Shown here piece by piece: positions 7,405 through 15,220 of a stretch of 40,325 nt of DNA. Position 1 is the first letter of the stretch. Each line of letters begins with the position of its first letter. This DNA comes from Teichococcus rhizosphaerae. Its GTDB lineage: Bacteria; Pseudomonadota; Alphaproteobacteria; Acetobacterales; Acetobacteraceae. The translations under genes were made by a program, and so were the position numbers. The stretch lies in NCBI RefSeq assembly GCF_002631185.1, contig NZ_PDNU01000046.1, forward strand, positions 1-40,325, read 5' to 3'. The notes under the pieces are model-generated. The model was not told where the DNA came from. It was given only the letters and a program-made list of their open reading frames with translations, and did not search any database.

Positions 7405-9138
7405 TCATGGTTGTTGAGCAATCATGCCGCCCTCGACCGTGTCACGCTCCACAGCCACCTCCAGGTTAGGCCATTCGGGCGTTGAACCGCCTCGATCTCG
7501 GAACCACTGATCCTCGAACCAACGGATCCGCTGAAGTCTCATCGGCATGATACCTGGCCGCAGCACCACGACCTGATCCCGCTTCATGCGGCTGATCTCC
7601 TGCGGCAGCATCAGCGCCCGCCGCCGCATGGCCTCGCTCTCGGTCTGCTTGTTGCTCTGGAACCAGGCCAGGTAGCGCGGCCGGCTGCGGGTGACCTCCT
7701 CGACCGTGTCAAAGCCCATCCGCTTGGAGGCTTCCTCCGCCACCTCGATGTCGCAGCCGCCATAAAGCAGCTCCGCCCCGGTGTTGAGGAACAGGTTCTT
7801 CGAGCCTTCCTTGCCGAAGGAGGTGACGGTCTGGTTCTTCGACTGGATGACATAGGCCAGCCGAAAGCCGTAGCTGCGGGTAAAGGCCACGGCATCGGCC
7901 AGCACGCTGACCTCGCCCAGCGCCCAGAATTCGTCCAGCATGACCAGCACGCGATGCCGGTGCGCCGGATCCTCGCCGAACTCCTGCTGCGTGTTGGCAG
8001 CGACAAACTGACTGAAGAACATCTGGTAGATGATGCGCAGCCGGCGGATGTCGTCCGGGCTCGCCACCACAAAGATGCTCATCTTGCGGGTGCGGATGGC
8101 GCCAAGGTCGAAGTCGCTCTCCGCCGTGCCGGCGGCGACACGCGGGATCTCCCAGAGCGCCAGCGCCGTGGTGGTGGTCTCGATGACGCTGGCGGCGCTT
8201 TCATCCTCCTTGCGGCGGATGATGGCGCTGATCGTGTCGACGGCCGCGACCGGGTAGGGCCGTCCCTCCTCCCGCGCCCGCTGCAGCATGGCCTGGAAGT
8301 TCTCCGCCCAGTCCGGCCGCGCCAGCAGGCGCCGCACCGCCTGCACGGTGAGCGGCTCGCTTGGCGTCTCGGCCAGCAGCAGCGCCGCCGCGCCGGCCAG
8401 CCGCCGTCCGGCATTGTCCCAGAACGGGTTCTGCGCCTTGGTTTCCGGCACCAGGCGGAACATCGCCTTCTGGATGTCGTTGAAGGCTTCCGGCGTGCCG
8501 CGCCGCACCTGTCCGAGCGGATTCCAGCGATGCGTCCGCCCGTCATGGCTCATCAGGTCAAATAGAAAGACCTCGTCGCCCAGCCGTTGCCGCTCGGCCG
8601 CGGCCGCCTGGGCCACGTCGCGCTTGACCGAGAAGCAGACCAGCGAGCCGCCCCAGTTCTGGCAGTTGGGCACCACAAATCCGACCCCCTTGCCAGCCCC
8701 GGTGCGGGCATAGAGCGCCACATGGTCCTGGCCCGGCAGGCTGACCAGGTTCTGCCCGTCCCGCCCCAGGACGATGGCGTCGCCGGGCGGGGCCTTGGAC
8801 CAGACCAGCCCATCGGCCTCGCCCTCCTTGCGGGTCAGCCAGCGCGTCTCGCCATGCAGCTTCCGCTTCGGCGTGAGGATCTGGTGGCTGCGCCAGACCA
8901 GCGTGGCGATCAGGGCCGAGGCGCCCGCGGCTGAGATCAGCAGGCTCTGCGGCACCCGGTAATAGTCGAAATAGTGCCAGCCGATCAGGAACCACTGCAG
9001 CGGCAGGTAGTGCGGCGGCAGGGCTTCCGCGGCCTGCCACATCCCCAGCAGGGCGATCAGGGCCAGCGAGGCGACCATGGCCCAGAGGATGGCAAAGACC
9101 ACGGCCAGTCCGGCCCAGCGGGCGCCGAGCTGGGTCAC
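7405..9138 (-). CDS. virD4: VirD4/TraG-type coupling protein
   Basis: 577 aa, the usual size for VirD4. Two N-terminal membrane segments at about 8-33 and 64-82 anchor it in the inner membrane. The cytoplasmic P-loop ATPase domain has Walker A ARTGAGKG around 144-151, and Walker B RVLVMLDEF with Asp402-Glu403. The strand after Walker A reads CFSVKRDV where many relatives have a Asp-x-Lys-x-Glu motif. The protein links the relaxosome to the VirB channel and drives DNA transfer. It is the last gene of the leftward operon and its start overlaps the end of virB11 by 4 bases. This is the intact coupling protein; a second, broken one lies near 25 kb. Confidence 0.95.
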   Translation of the reverse strand: MTQLGARWAGLAVVFAILWAMVASLALIALLGMWQAAEALPPHYLPLQWFLIGWHYFDYYRVPQSLLISAAGASALIATLVWRSHQILTPKRKLHGETRWLTRKEGEADGLVWSKAPPGDAIVLGRDGQNLVSLPGQDHVALYARTGAGKGVGFVVPNCQNWGGSLVCFSVKRDVAQAAAAERQRLGDEVFLFDLMSHDGRTHRWNPLGQVRRGTPEAFNDIQKAMFRLVPETKAQNPFWDNAGRRLAGAAALLLAETPSEPLTVQAVRRLLARPDWAENFQAMLQRAREEGRPYPVAAVDTISAIIRRKEDESAASVIETTTTALALWEIPRVAAGTAESDFDLGAIRTRKMSIFVVASPDDIRRLRIIYQMFFSQFVAANTQQEFGEDPAHRHRVLVMLDEFWALGEVSVLADAVAFTRSYGFRLAYVIQSKNQTVTSFGKEGSKNLFLNTGAELLYGGCDIEVAEEASKRMGFDTVEEVTRSRPRYLAWFQSNKQTESEAMRRRALMLPQEISRMKRDQVVVLRPGIMPMRLQRIRWFEDQWFRDRGGSTPEWPNLEVAVERDTVEGGMIAQQP

Positions 9139-10196
9139 AGCGCATGCTCCGTCAGCAGCGCCGCCGGCGTGCCGCCGTCGCGCAGCACCGCGTCCTTGAA
9201 CCAGACCTCCTTGATGGAGAAGACCCCGGCCTCGTTGCGCAGCGGGATGATGATGTCCACCGCGTCGCCCAGCATGCCGGCCAGATTGTCATCGGCCATG
9301 CTGTTGCCGCCGGCGGTCTTGCAGAAGTTGAACATGCGTCGGAACGCCTCCTGCGGCGTGCGGCCGTGGATGGTGGTGGGGCTGCCGGGATGGCCGGAGA
9401 GGATGCCGCCGAGATAGACCCAGGCCGCCTCACCGGTGCGGATCTCCTGCACCGGCACCCGGTCGGGGCGCATGCGCATAGCCGCAGCGATCAGCTCCGC
9501 CGCCCCGGCGGCGCCGCCGGTCTGGCTGTAGAGCAGGCGCACGGCGTTGGGCTGGGCGAGGATCAGCTCCTGGCTGTCCTCCACCGTGACGATGCGCTCC
9601 TCGAGCGGCACCGCGGCCATCAGGCTCTTGAACAAATCGGTCTTGCCGCCGCCGGTGGCCGCGCACATCCAGATGTTGAGCTTGCGGCGCATGGCCAGCG
9701 TCAGAAAGCCCACCGTGTCGCCCTGGTCATAGAGGGCCAGCAGCTCGCCGGAGAGGCGCTGCCGGATGGCACCGCGCTGGCCCCAGGCATTCCAGCCCTC
9801 GGTCCGGTAGCGCTCGGGAAGGGTGTCGAGCGGCGCCACTGTGTTGCCTGGGCGCCGCCAGGTCAGGCTGATGCTGCCGCCAGGCACGGCCGGCGGCAGG
9901 ATGGCCTGGAGCCGCAGCAAGGACCGGCCACCCTCCCCCGCCGGTCCTGGCATCTCGGTGGAGAGCAGCGGCGAGCGCTCATCGACATCCTGCCCCCGCA
10001 GCGAGCCCGCCAGCATGGCGATACTTTCCAAGGTCTGGAAATCCAGCTCAGGCTGCTGTCGCACGGACCAGCCACCGCCCTGCCGCCACCAGACCTCGCC
10101 CGGCGCGTTGACGGCGACGTCCTGGGTGGCGCGGTCGTGGAACAGATCGGCGAGGGGCGCCATGGCGTAGCCAAGCATGGGCAGTGCCGGGTGCAT
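9135..10196 (-). CDS. virB11: VirB11 secretion ATPase
   Basis: 353 aa. The ATG at 10196 overlaps the virB10 stop (ATGA). The N-terminal domain contains DRATQDVAVNAPGEVWWRQG, typical of the VirB11 membrane-facing half. The catalytic half has Walker A CAATGGGKTDLFKS with Lys185, followed by RIVTVEDSQEL (Asp box), RMRPDRVPVQEIRTGEA (Walker B and surrounding) and GHPGSPTTIHG (His box). VirB11 forms a hexameric ring at the cytoplasmic face, switching the machine between pilus building and substrate transfer. Length and motif order are normal. Confidence 0.95.
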   Translation of the reverse strand: MHPALPMLGYAMAPLADLFHDRATQDVAVNAPGEVWWRQGGGWSVRQQPELDFQTLESIAMLAGSLRGQDVDERSPLLSTEMPGPAGEGGRSLLRLQAILPPAVPGGSISLTWRRPGNTVAPLDTLPERYRTEGWNAWGQRGAIRQRLSGELLALYDQGDTVGFLTLAMRRKLNIWMCAATGGGKTDLFKSLMAAVPLEERIVTVEDSQELILAQPNAVRLLYSQTGGAAGAAELIAAAMRMRPDRVPVQEIRTGEAAWVYLGGILSGHPGSPTTIHGRTPQEAFRRMFNFCKTAGGNSMADDNLAGMLGDAVDIIIPLRNEAGVFSIKEVWFKDAVLRDGGTPAALLTEHAL

Positions 10197-11266
10197 CAGC
10201 GCAGCCTCAGCTCGTAGACGTCGGAGAAGTCGAGGTCGCGGGCGACGAACACCGCCTCCTGCGCGCCGGCCGGCGAGGTGCCGTAGGGCGGGATGTTCAC
10301 CGTGGCGTCGAGGGCGCGGCTGGCTGCGTTGGTGCCGCCGCTGCGCGCCGTGTTGAAGGTGATGCGGGTGCCGTCGCCCTCGGTGGCGTTGGCGGCGGTC
10401 TGCGCCGCCGCCTGCAGCCCGGCATCAATAAAGGACAGCATGATCGCGCCGCCGAAACGGGCCCAGAAATTGGTGTGCACCTCCACCGGGATGCCAGACG
10501 TGCCCATCGGATCAGTGCCCGGGCTGGCCAGATCAACCACCACACTGTCGGGCGTCTCGGCCCGCTGCCACAGAATGAAGGCGCGGTTCTGCCCCTGCAT
10601 CATCGCCTGCCTGACCTGCCCGACCAGCCGCGTGCCGGCCGGCAGCAGCACGGTGGTGCCGGTGGTGGACATCACCGGCTGCGGCACCTGGCAGCGGACA
10701 AAGCCTGGCAGCTGGGTGTTGACCGGCGTTTCCCGGATGCAGCCGATCAGGCTGCCCTGGGTCAGCGTCAGATGCGGGTTGCGCAGCCGGCGGGCCCGCG
10801 CGCCCTCCGTGCGGGTGGCGTGCAGCCGGGCAGCCAGCCCGTCCTCCTCACCTCCGAGCAACCCTCCCTGCCCGACCGGCAGAGTTGGCGTAGCGTGATC
10901 ATCAGTGCCACTTGGGCTGCGCGCCTCGTAGGCCATGATCGGGCTGGGCTTGATTGGCCGCGCAGGCGACGAGGGTGCGGCCTGCGCTGATGGCTGCAGG
11001 GTCATGCTGGGGGGTGGCAGCACCACCGGGGTCGCGGTCAGAGCCGGCTCTGGTGGCGGCATGCGGAACACAGGCCTTGGTGCACCGGCCTCGCCGGAGG
11101 CAGCGCCCACATCCTGCGCCGGCGGCTGGCGCTCCTGTGGACCGCCATTGATCAGCCAGACGGCGAAGGCGGCGCCGATGCAGAGCGTGACGATGCCGAT
11201 CTTGCCGGCGAAGCCCATCGGTCGGCGGCCCTGGCCGACCGGCGGGGCATTCCCAGCTTCGCTCAC
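10196..11266 (-). CDS. virB10: VirB10 channel scaffold protein
   Basis: 356 aa. A short cytoplasmic tail is followed by one membrane segment at about 22-40 (GKIGIVTLCIGAAFAVWLIN) and a long Pro-rich periplasmic linker to about residue 115. The C-terminal beta-barrel domain has typical blocks: TLTQGSLIGCIRETPVNTQL, VLLPAGTRLVGQVRQ, then FWARFGGAIMLSFIDAGLQAA, which forms the outer-membrane crossing antenna. VirB10 spans both membranes and senses ATP use by VirB11/VirD4. The gene overlaps virB9 upstream and virB11 downstream by four bases each. Confidence 0.95.
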   Translation of the reverse strand: MSEAGNAPPVGQGRRPMGFAGKIGIVTLCIGAAFAVWLINGGPQERQPPAQDVGAASGEAGAPRPVFRMPPPEPALTATPVVLPPPSMTLQPSAQAAPSSPARPIKPSPIMAYEARSPSGTDDHATPTLPVGQGGLLGGEEDGLAARLHATRTEGARARRLRNPHLTLTQGSLIGCIRETPVNTQLPGFVRCQVPQPVMSTTGTTVLLPAGTRLVGQVRQAMMQGQNRAFILWQRAETPDSVVVDLASPGTDPMGTSGIPVEVHTNFWARFGGAIMLSFIDAGLQAAAQTAANATEGDGTRITFNTARSGGTNAASRALDATVNIPPYGTSPAGAQEAVFVARDLDFSDVYELRLR

Positions 11267-12180
11267 GACTGCGCCGCCTTGGGCGTCAGCACCACGTCGG
11301 GCGAGACGGTGCCGGTGCCGCGGCCTGCCGGGTCATAGCCCTTGTTGACGACGCAGAGGGTCGCCTGGCCATCGCTCAGGATCAGCCGCGGCGTGTTGGT
11401 ATGCACCACCACCCAGCCCTGCGGGTTCATCGTGTTGTTGGCCACCGCCGGGGTGCCATCGGGCAGCACGGTGGTGATGGCGGGCACGCGCTGGACGCCG
11501 GGAAAGCGCAGAAAAATCTGCCGACCGTCATCGCAGATCTCCGCCGGCGCCAGCCGGGCATCACCGATCCCGACCCAGCGGAAATTCGCGTCTGGTGTGG
11601 CGGCACAGGGCGCAGCCTGGGCTTGGCGCAGCGCCGCCTCGGCCGCCTGCTGCTGGCGGGCGGCGGCGCGTGCCTGCCAGCGCGCCTGGCGCCGCGCCTG
11701 CTCGGCGGCCAGGTTGCGCAGGCGGACGCTGTAGAAGGCCTCCTTGGCGTCCGCCGTCTCCAGCTGAAAGCGGTAGCGCTGCTGCGGCAGGCCGTCGCGC
11801 TCGGTCAGTACAAAGAAGGGCTGCGGCTCGAGCGCGCGATGCGGCTTGAGGGCCACCGTGTTGCCGCGCACCGCGACCGACAAATTGCCGTCGGTCGTGG
11901 CATTGCCCTGAGCACTGCCGGTCCGGGTCAGCGCCTGGGCGCCCAGCATCAGGCTGTTGTCCGAGGCCGGCGTGCCGACCACCCGCTCGCCGGGCGGCAG
12001 TTCGATCAGCGCGGTGGTGCCGGGCTGAATGCGCAGCAGCACGACCCGGTCTTCCGTCGCGGTGATGCAGCGGACGCGGGAGTCTTCGCCGGCCGAGCAG
12101 GGCGATGGTTCCTGCGCCGCCCAGGCTGGCATGGCCGTGAGGCCGGCCAGCACCGCGGCCAAAGCGGGCCTGCGGCTCAT
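11263..12180 (-). CDS. virB9: VirB9 outer-membrane core subunit
   Basis: 305 aa with a Sec signal peptide ending near residue 21-22 (AMPAWAA then QEPSP). The N-terminal domain (RVRCITATEDRVVLLRIQPG) and the C-terminal beta domain (NFRWVGIGDARLAPAEICDD, FLRFPGVQRVPAITTVLPDG, GWVVVHTNTPRLILSDGQ) match the CagX/VirB9 layout. A helical Ala/Arg/Gln-rich insertion sits between the two at about 150-200. VirB9 joins VirB7 and VirB10 in the outer-membrane ring. The gene overlaps its neighbours by 4 bases each. Confidence 0.93.
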   Translation of the reverse strand: MSRRPALAAVLAGLTAMPAWAAQEPSPCSAGEDSRVRCITATEDRVVLLRIQPGTTALIELPPGERVVGTPASDNSLMLGAQALTRTGSAQGNATTDGNLSVAVRGNTVALKPHRALEPQPFFVLTERDGLPQQRYRFQLETADAKEAFYSVRLRNLAAEQARRQARWQARAAARQQQAAEAALRQAQAAPCAATPDANFRWVGIGDARLAPAEICDDGRQIFLRFPGVQRVPAITTVLPDGTPAVANNTMNPQGWVVVHTNTPRLILSDGQATLCVVNKGYDPAGRGTGTVSPDVVLTPKAAQS

Positions 12181-12953
12181 GGCATGGCTCCTTCCTCGGT
12201 GATGGAATATTCGGTGACCTGCAGGCCGAGCGGATTGTGGGTGACCAGTTGCCAGGACGGCACCTTGACCCCGGCCCGGAAGCGGATGGTGGCCGAGTAG
12301 TTGCGGATGAGGGGGCGCTGACCCTCGGTGCGCTGGGTGCGGGTGAACCAGACCTTGTAGCTGTCGGGATCCCGACCGCCGCAGCCTTCCAGGGCGGCGT
12401 CGCGGATACAGAACAAATTCTCGGTGCGGCGTTCGATCTGCGCCTGGGTCCGGGTGCCATAGACCCGGAAGGGGCTCTGCTCGTTCCGGGGATCGACGCT
12501 GGCCTGGTAGGCGTCGCCCACCGCCTTGTCCGAAAGGATGTAGACGAATTGCTGCGCCTCAGGATGCCCGGCCGAGCTGTAGCCTTCGCGGGCCGCCACA
12601 TAGCGCCAAAGGGTCGCCGACATCGCGGCGCGGCGGTCTGAGGTGGTCAGGTCCCGCTCCGAGGCTGAGGTGCGGAAGGTGCCGTCGCTGTTGAAGGCGA
12701 CATAGACGATCTGGGTCTTCTCGCGCGCCAGCAGGAAGACCACGGCCCCGGCGAGGGCCACGGAAACGACGATCTGGCTGATGCCCGTGGCCATGGCCAT
12801 GCGGGAGCGCCGGTTGTCGCGCCGCTGCGAAGCTGCCTGGGACTGGAGGATGCGCTGGTAATGCGCCGCGGCCTGCTCCGGACTGACCACGGCCGCCGTG
12901 GAACTGGCCCGAAAGACGGCCACCGCTTCCTCGGGTGCCGACGAGGCGCTCAT
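12177..12953 (-). CDS. virB8: VirB8 inner-membrane assembly factor
   Basis: 258 aa. A cytoplasmic N-terminus of about 55 residues is followed by a membrane helix at about 55-76 (GISQIVVSVALAGAVVFLL), then a periplasmic NTF2-like domain. That domain has MSATLWRYVAAREGYSSAG, NEQSPFRVYG and later FRAGVKVPSWQLVTHNPLGL with EYSITEE at the end, all usual VirB8 blocks. VirB8 is a nucleation factor that contacts VirB9 and VirB10. The start overlaps the stop of the virB7 gene. Confidence 0.93.
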   Translation of the reverse strand: MSASSAPEEAVAVFRASSTAAVVSPEQAAAHYQRILQSQAASQRRDNRRSRMAMATGISQIVVSVALAGAVVFLLAREKTQIVYVAFNSDGTFRTSASERDLTTSDRRAAMSATLWRYVAAREGYSSAGHPEAQQFVYILSDKAVGDAYQASVDPRNEQSPFRVYGTRTQAQIERRTENLFCIRDAALEGCGGRDPDSYKVWFTRTQRTEGQRPLIRNYSATIRFRAGVKVPSWQLVTHNPLGLQVTEYSITEEGAMP

Positions 12954-13114
12954 CGCAGATCCTCCGGCGCCGGCGTCCAGAGGCCGGCATTCAGCACGAA
13001 GGGCGTGCCCTGGCAGGCCCGTGCCTCCTGCGCCGCATCAAGCCGGGCGCAGCCAGTCAGGGCGGCACAGGCCAAGGTCAGAACCAGGACCAGCGGTCGG
13101 AAAGCGAACATCAT
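12950..13114 (-). CDS. virB7: VirB7-like lipoprotein
   Basis: 54 aa from the ATG at 13114, where a second ATG follows at once; longer in-frame readings lack a signal. Residues 1-22 are a lipoprotein signal ending in the lipobox Leu19-Thr-Gly-Cys22, so Cys22 would be lipidated and the protein held in the outer membrane. The mature part is 33 residues with one further cysteine (ARACQGTP), which may form a disulfide with VirB9 as in the Agrobacterium system. Size, lipobox and place between virB6 and virB8 all support the call. Confidence 0.85.
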   Translation of the reverse strand: MMFAFRPLVLVLTLACAALTGCARLDAAQEARACQGTPFVLNAGLWTPAPEDLR

Positions 13115-13139
13115 GACGGATCGGGTCCTTGTTGCTGTC

Positions 13140-14081
13140 TCAGCGGCCACCACGGCCCATGCTCCGCTTGATCGAGGCACCGATGGCCGCGCCCATACGG
13201 GCGGCCGACGCCGTGCCGCTCACGGCCGCGCCGCTGGCGACTTTGCCCCCAGCCAACCCGGCGCCGACGCTGGTCGCGACACCTGCGCCACCACTGCCAC
13301 CGATCGAGGCCAGCATGGGCAGCCCGACCATGATCAGGGAGCAGATGAAGAACCAGGCACAGAGGCTGAGAAGATCGGAAATGGTCGCCGACATGCCGTT
13401 GTCGGCGGTGAAGCGCTGCTGGATCCAAGTCATGCCACCCGCCAGCGCAATCTCCGTCATGACCCAGGAATACAGCGTCAGGGCAGAGACTGAGATCAGC
13501 TTGCCGAACCAGTCGAGGACGTACTGCCGGCTCGTCTCGAACAAGGCAGCGATCAGCAGGAACGGCCCGGCGGAGATGATCAGCGCGGTGGCCACGCGCG
13601 CGACCTGCCAGACCGCGAACACAAATGCCAGGAAGAGATGCAGGAACAACTGCACGATGCTGACCGACATGCTAGCACGGATATTCCAGAACGGATTGCC
13701 AATACGCTGATCCGCCAGAGCGACGACGTGCTCGATCGCTTGAGCGATGCTGTTGAACCGTTGGGCAGCTGTGATACTCACAGGACCACCATTCAATGCT
13801 GATGCAATACCGTTTGGAATCGTTATCCAGAAAGGCTCACGAATGACGGCGTTGTAGTTTCCGACTTGCAAGAGGGCGAGGACGATGAGCCCCAGGATGA
13901 TCTTGCGGACACCCCAGCTGACCGTCATGTCGCCACGCAACATCAGGACGGCTGCAATTAACACCAGCAGCATCATGGCGCCGCGCAGATAGGACAGCGT
14001 GAACGCGATGCCACCAGCGATGACATTGTCCATCGCCCGGATGGTCAGGCCATCGAAATATGTGACCCATTGCTCGTACAT
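13140..14081 (-). CDS. virB6: VirB6/TrbL polytopic channel protein
   Basis: 313 aa with at least five hydrophobic segments: about 34-48, 60-74, 140-160, 164-182 and 236-262. The central conserved block FWNIRASMSVSIVQLFLHLF and the following LISAGPFLLIAALFETSRQY are characteristic of VirB6/TrbL. The C-terminal 50 residues are Gly/Ala/Ser-rich and end in basic residues. VirB6 forms part of the inner-membrane path for the DNA strand. Base composition of this gene is a little lower in GC than the adjoining virB genes, which may only reflect its hydrophobic content. Confidence 0.92.
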   Translation of the reverse strand: MYEQWVTYFDGLTIRAMDNVIAGGIAFTLSYLRGAMMLLVLIAAVLMLRGDMTVSWGVRKIILGLIVLALLQVGNYNAVIREPFWITIPNGIASALNGGPVSITAAQRFNSIAQAIEHVVALADQRIGNPFWNIRASMSVSIVQLFLHLFLAFVFAVWQVARVATALIISAGPFLLIAALFETSRQYVLDWFGKLISVSALTLYSWVMTEIALAGGMTWIQQRFTADNGMSATISDLLSLCAWFFICSLIMVGLPMLASIGGSGGAGVATSVGAGLAGGKVASGAAVSGTASAARMGAAIGASIKRSMGRGGR

Positions 14082-14087
14082 GGCCGC

Positions 14088-14417
14088 TCAGATCCTGCCG
14101 CAGTACTGCCCAAACATCCCGCGCTGGCTCTCTGGCTTCTTGCATGCATCCTGGATGGCACCCCGCATCAGCGGGCTTTCCGTCGGATCAAAGCCCGGAA
14201 TGGGCGAGGATGGTGCGATCTTCCTGGCGCGCTCGCGATCCTCGGCCTTCTGCGCATTGCCGCAGACCGGATCCTGACCTAGCCGCATATCGTCGCGACA
14301 TTTCCTCAGCCAAGCGCCGCGCTCCGCCGGATGCGCCTGGAACCACGGGATGTCGTGCTCCGCCGCCATGGCGGCGGTCGAGGTGAGCAGGAGCATCGCC
14401 AGAGCGAGGCGGCGCAT
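14088..14417 (-). CDS. EexN-like entry exclusion protein lacking a lipobox
   Basis: 109 aa from the ATG at 14417, which overlaps the virB5 stop (ATGA). Residues 1-18 form a Sec signal with an AMA/A cleavage site. The mature N-terminus, IPWFQAHPAERGAWLRKC followed by DPVCGNAQKAE, matches the pattern of EexN-family exclusion proteins: WF/Y-x-x-HP-x-ER...L-x-x-C...DP-x-C-x-NA. Members of that family are normally lipoproteins; here the signal ends without a cysteine, so the product should be soluble in the periplasm or tethered by other means. A further Cys pair (QDACKK, GQYC) lies in an extended C-terminus. Position between virB5 and virB6 is common for eex genes. It would block redundant uptake of the same plasmid. 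Confidence 0.75.
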   Translation of the reverse strand: MRRLALAMLLLTSTAAMAAEHDIPWFQAHPAERGAWLRKCRDDMRLGQDPVCGNAQKAEDRERARKIAPSSPIPGFDPTESPLMRGAIQDACKKPESQRGMFGQYCGRI

Positions 14418-15112
14418 CACCAGCCTCCCAGGGCGCCGGCGGTGGCCTCGGCGTGGCGGTCCACATCCTGCCGCCATTGCTGCTCATAGCGTTGCTGCGT
14501 CACGCGGTTGTCCGCTTCCAGCAGCATCTGCGTTTGCTGCAGCTGCACCTGCTGCAGCGCTAGCTTCTGGCCCACCAGGGCGATCCCCGCCTGATGCGCG
14601 GCCACCGCGGTGCCGTCCGGCTGCGCCTCGATCTCCGCCTGCATGCGGTCCAGCGACGCCATCTGCGCCTGCGCGTCCACCAGCGCCTGCTCGCTCATCG
14701 CCTTGGCATTGGCGGTGACCGTCTCCCGTCGCGTCATCTCGCGGGTCCATTGATCCACCGTGGGCGGGATGTAGACGCGGTCGAGATCGATCTGCCCGGC
14801 GGCCCGCCCCAGGGTGGAGGCGCCGCGCATGGCGCCCATCAGCTCGCCCGGCAGCGGCAGGTTGGAGCTGGACAGGCCCCCCACCGCGCCCGTCAGCCCG
14901 CCGATGCTGGTGGCGTGGCTGATGGCGTTGTAGGTCGCGACCAGCTGGCGGTATTGCATCTGCATCTCGCGGATCTGCGTCAGCAGCCGCTCGGCCTGCA
15001 GGATGTTGTAGGTGGCGTTGCCGGGATCCCAGACCACCCATTGCGCCTTGGCGGGCGGAGATCCGGCGCCAAGGAAGGTCGCGCCGACCGTGGCCAGCAG
15101 GATGCGCTTCAT
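14417..15112 (-). CDS. virB5: VirB5/TrbJ pilus-associated protein
   Basis: 231 aa with a signal peptide cleaved after AKA (about residue 23), leaving QWVVWDPGNATYNILQAERL. This opening, with a long following helix (LLTQIREMQMQYRQLVATYN), is the TrbJ/VirB5 signature. The C-terminal two-thirds are helical and Gln/Ala-rich. VirB5 is a minor, tip-located pilus subunit. The gene is separated from virB4 by about 108 bases with no gene in it, the only sizeable gap inside the operon, and overlaps the exclusion gene downstream. Confidence 0.85.
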   Translation of the reverse strand: MKRILLATVGATFLGAGSPPAKAQWVVWDPGNATYNILQAERLLTQIREMQMQYRQLVATYNAISHATSIGGLTGAVGGLSSSNLPLPGELMGAMRGASTLGRAAGQIDLDRVYIPPTVDQWTREMTRRETVTANAKAMSEQALVDAQAQMASLDRMQAEIEAQPDGTAVAAHQAGIALVGQKLALQQVQLQQTQMLLEADNRVTQQRYEQQWRQDVDRHAEATAGALGGW

Positions 15113-15220
15113 GGGGTTCTCCCTCCGCTGTCGTCCGGCGCCGTCAGGTCAGCACCAGGTGGTGGTCCAATCGCCGGGGCTCGCCTGATCAGCCTCGACT
15201 CTCATGATGGCCCGCTGATC

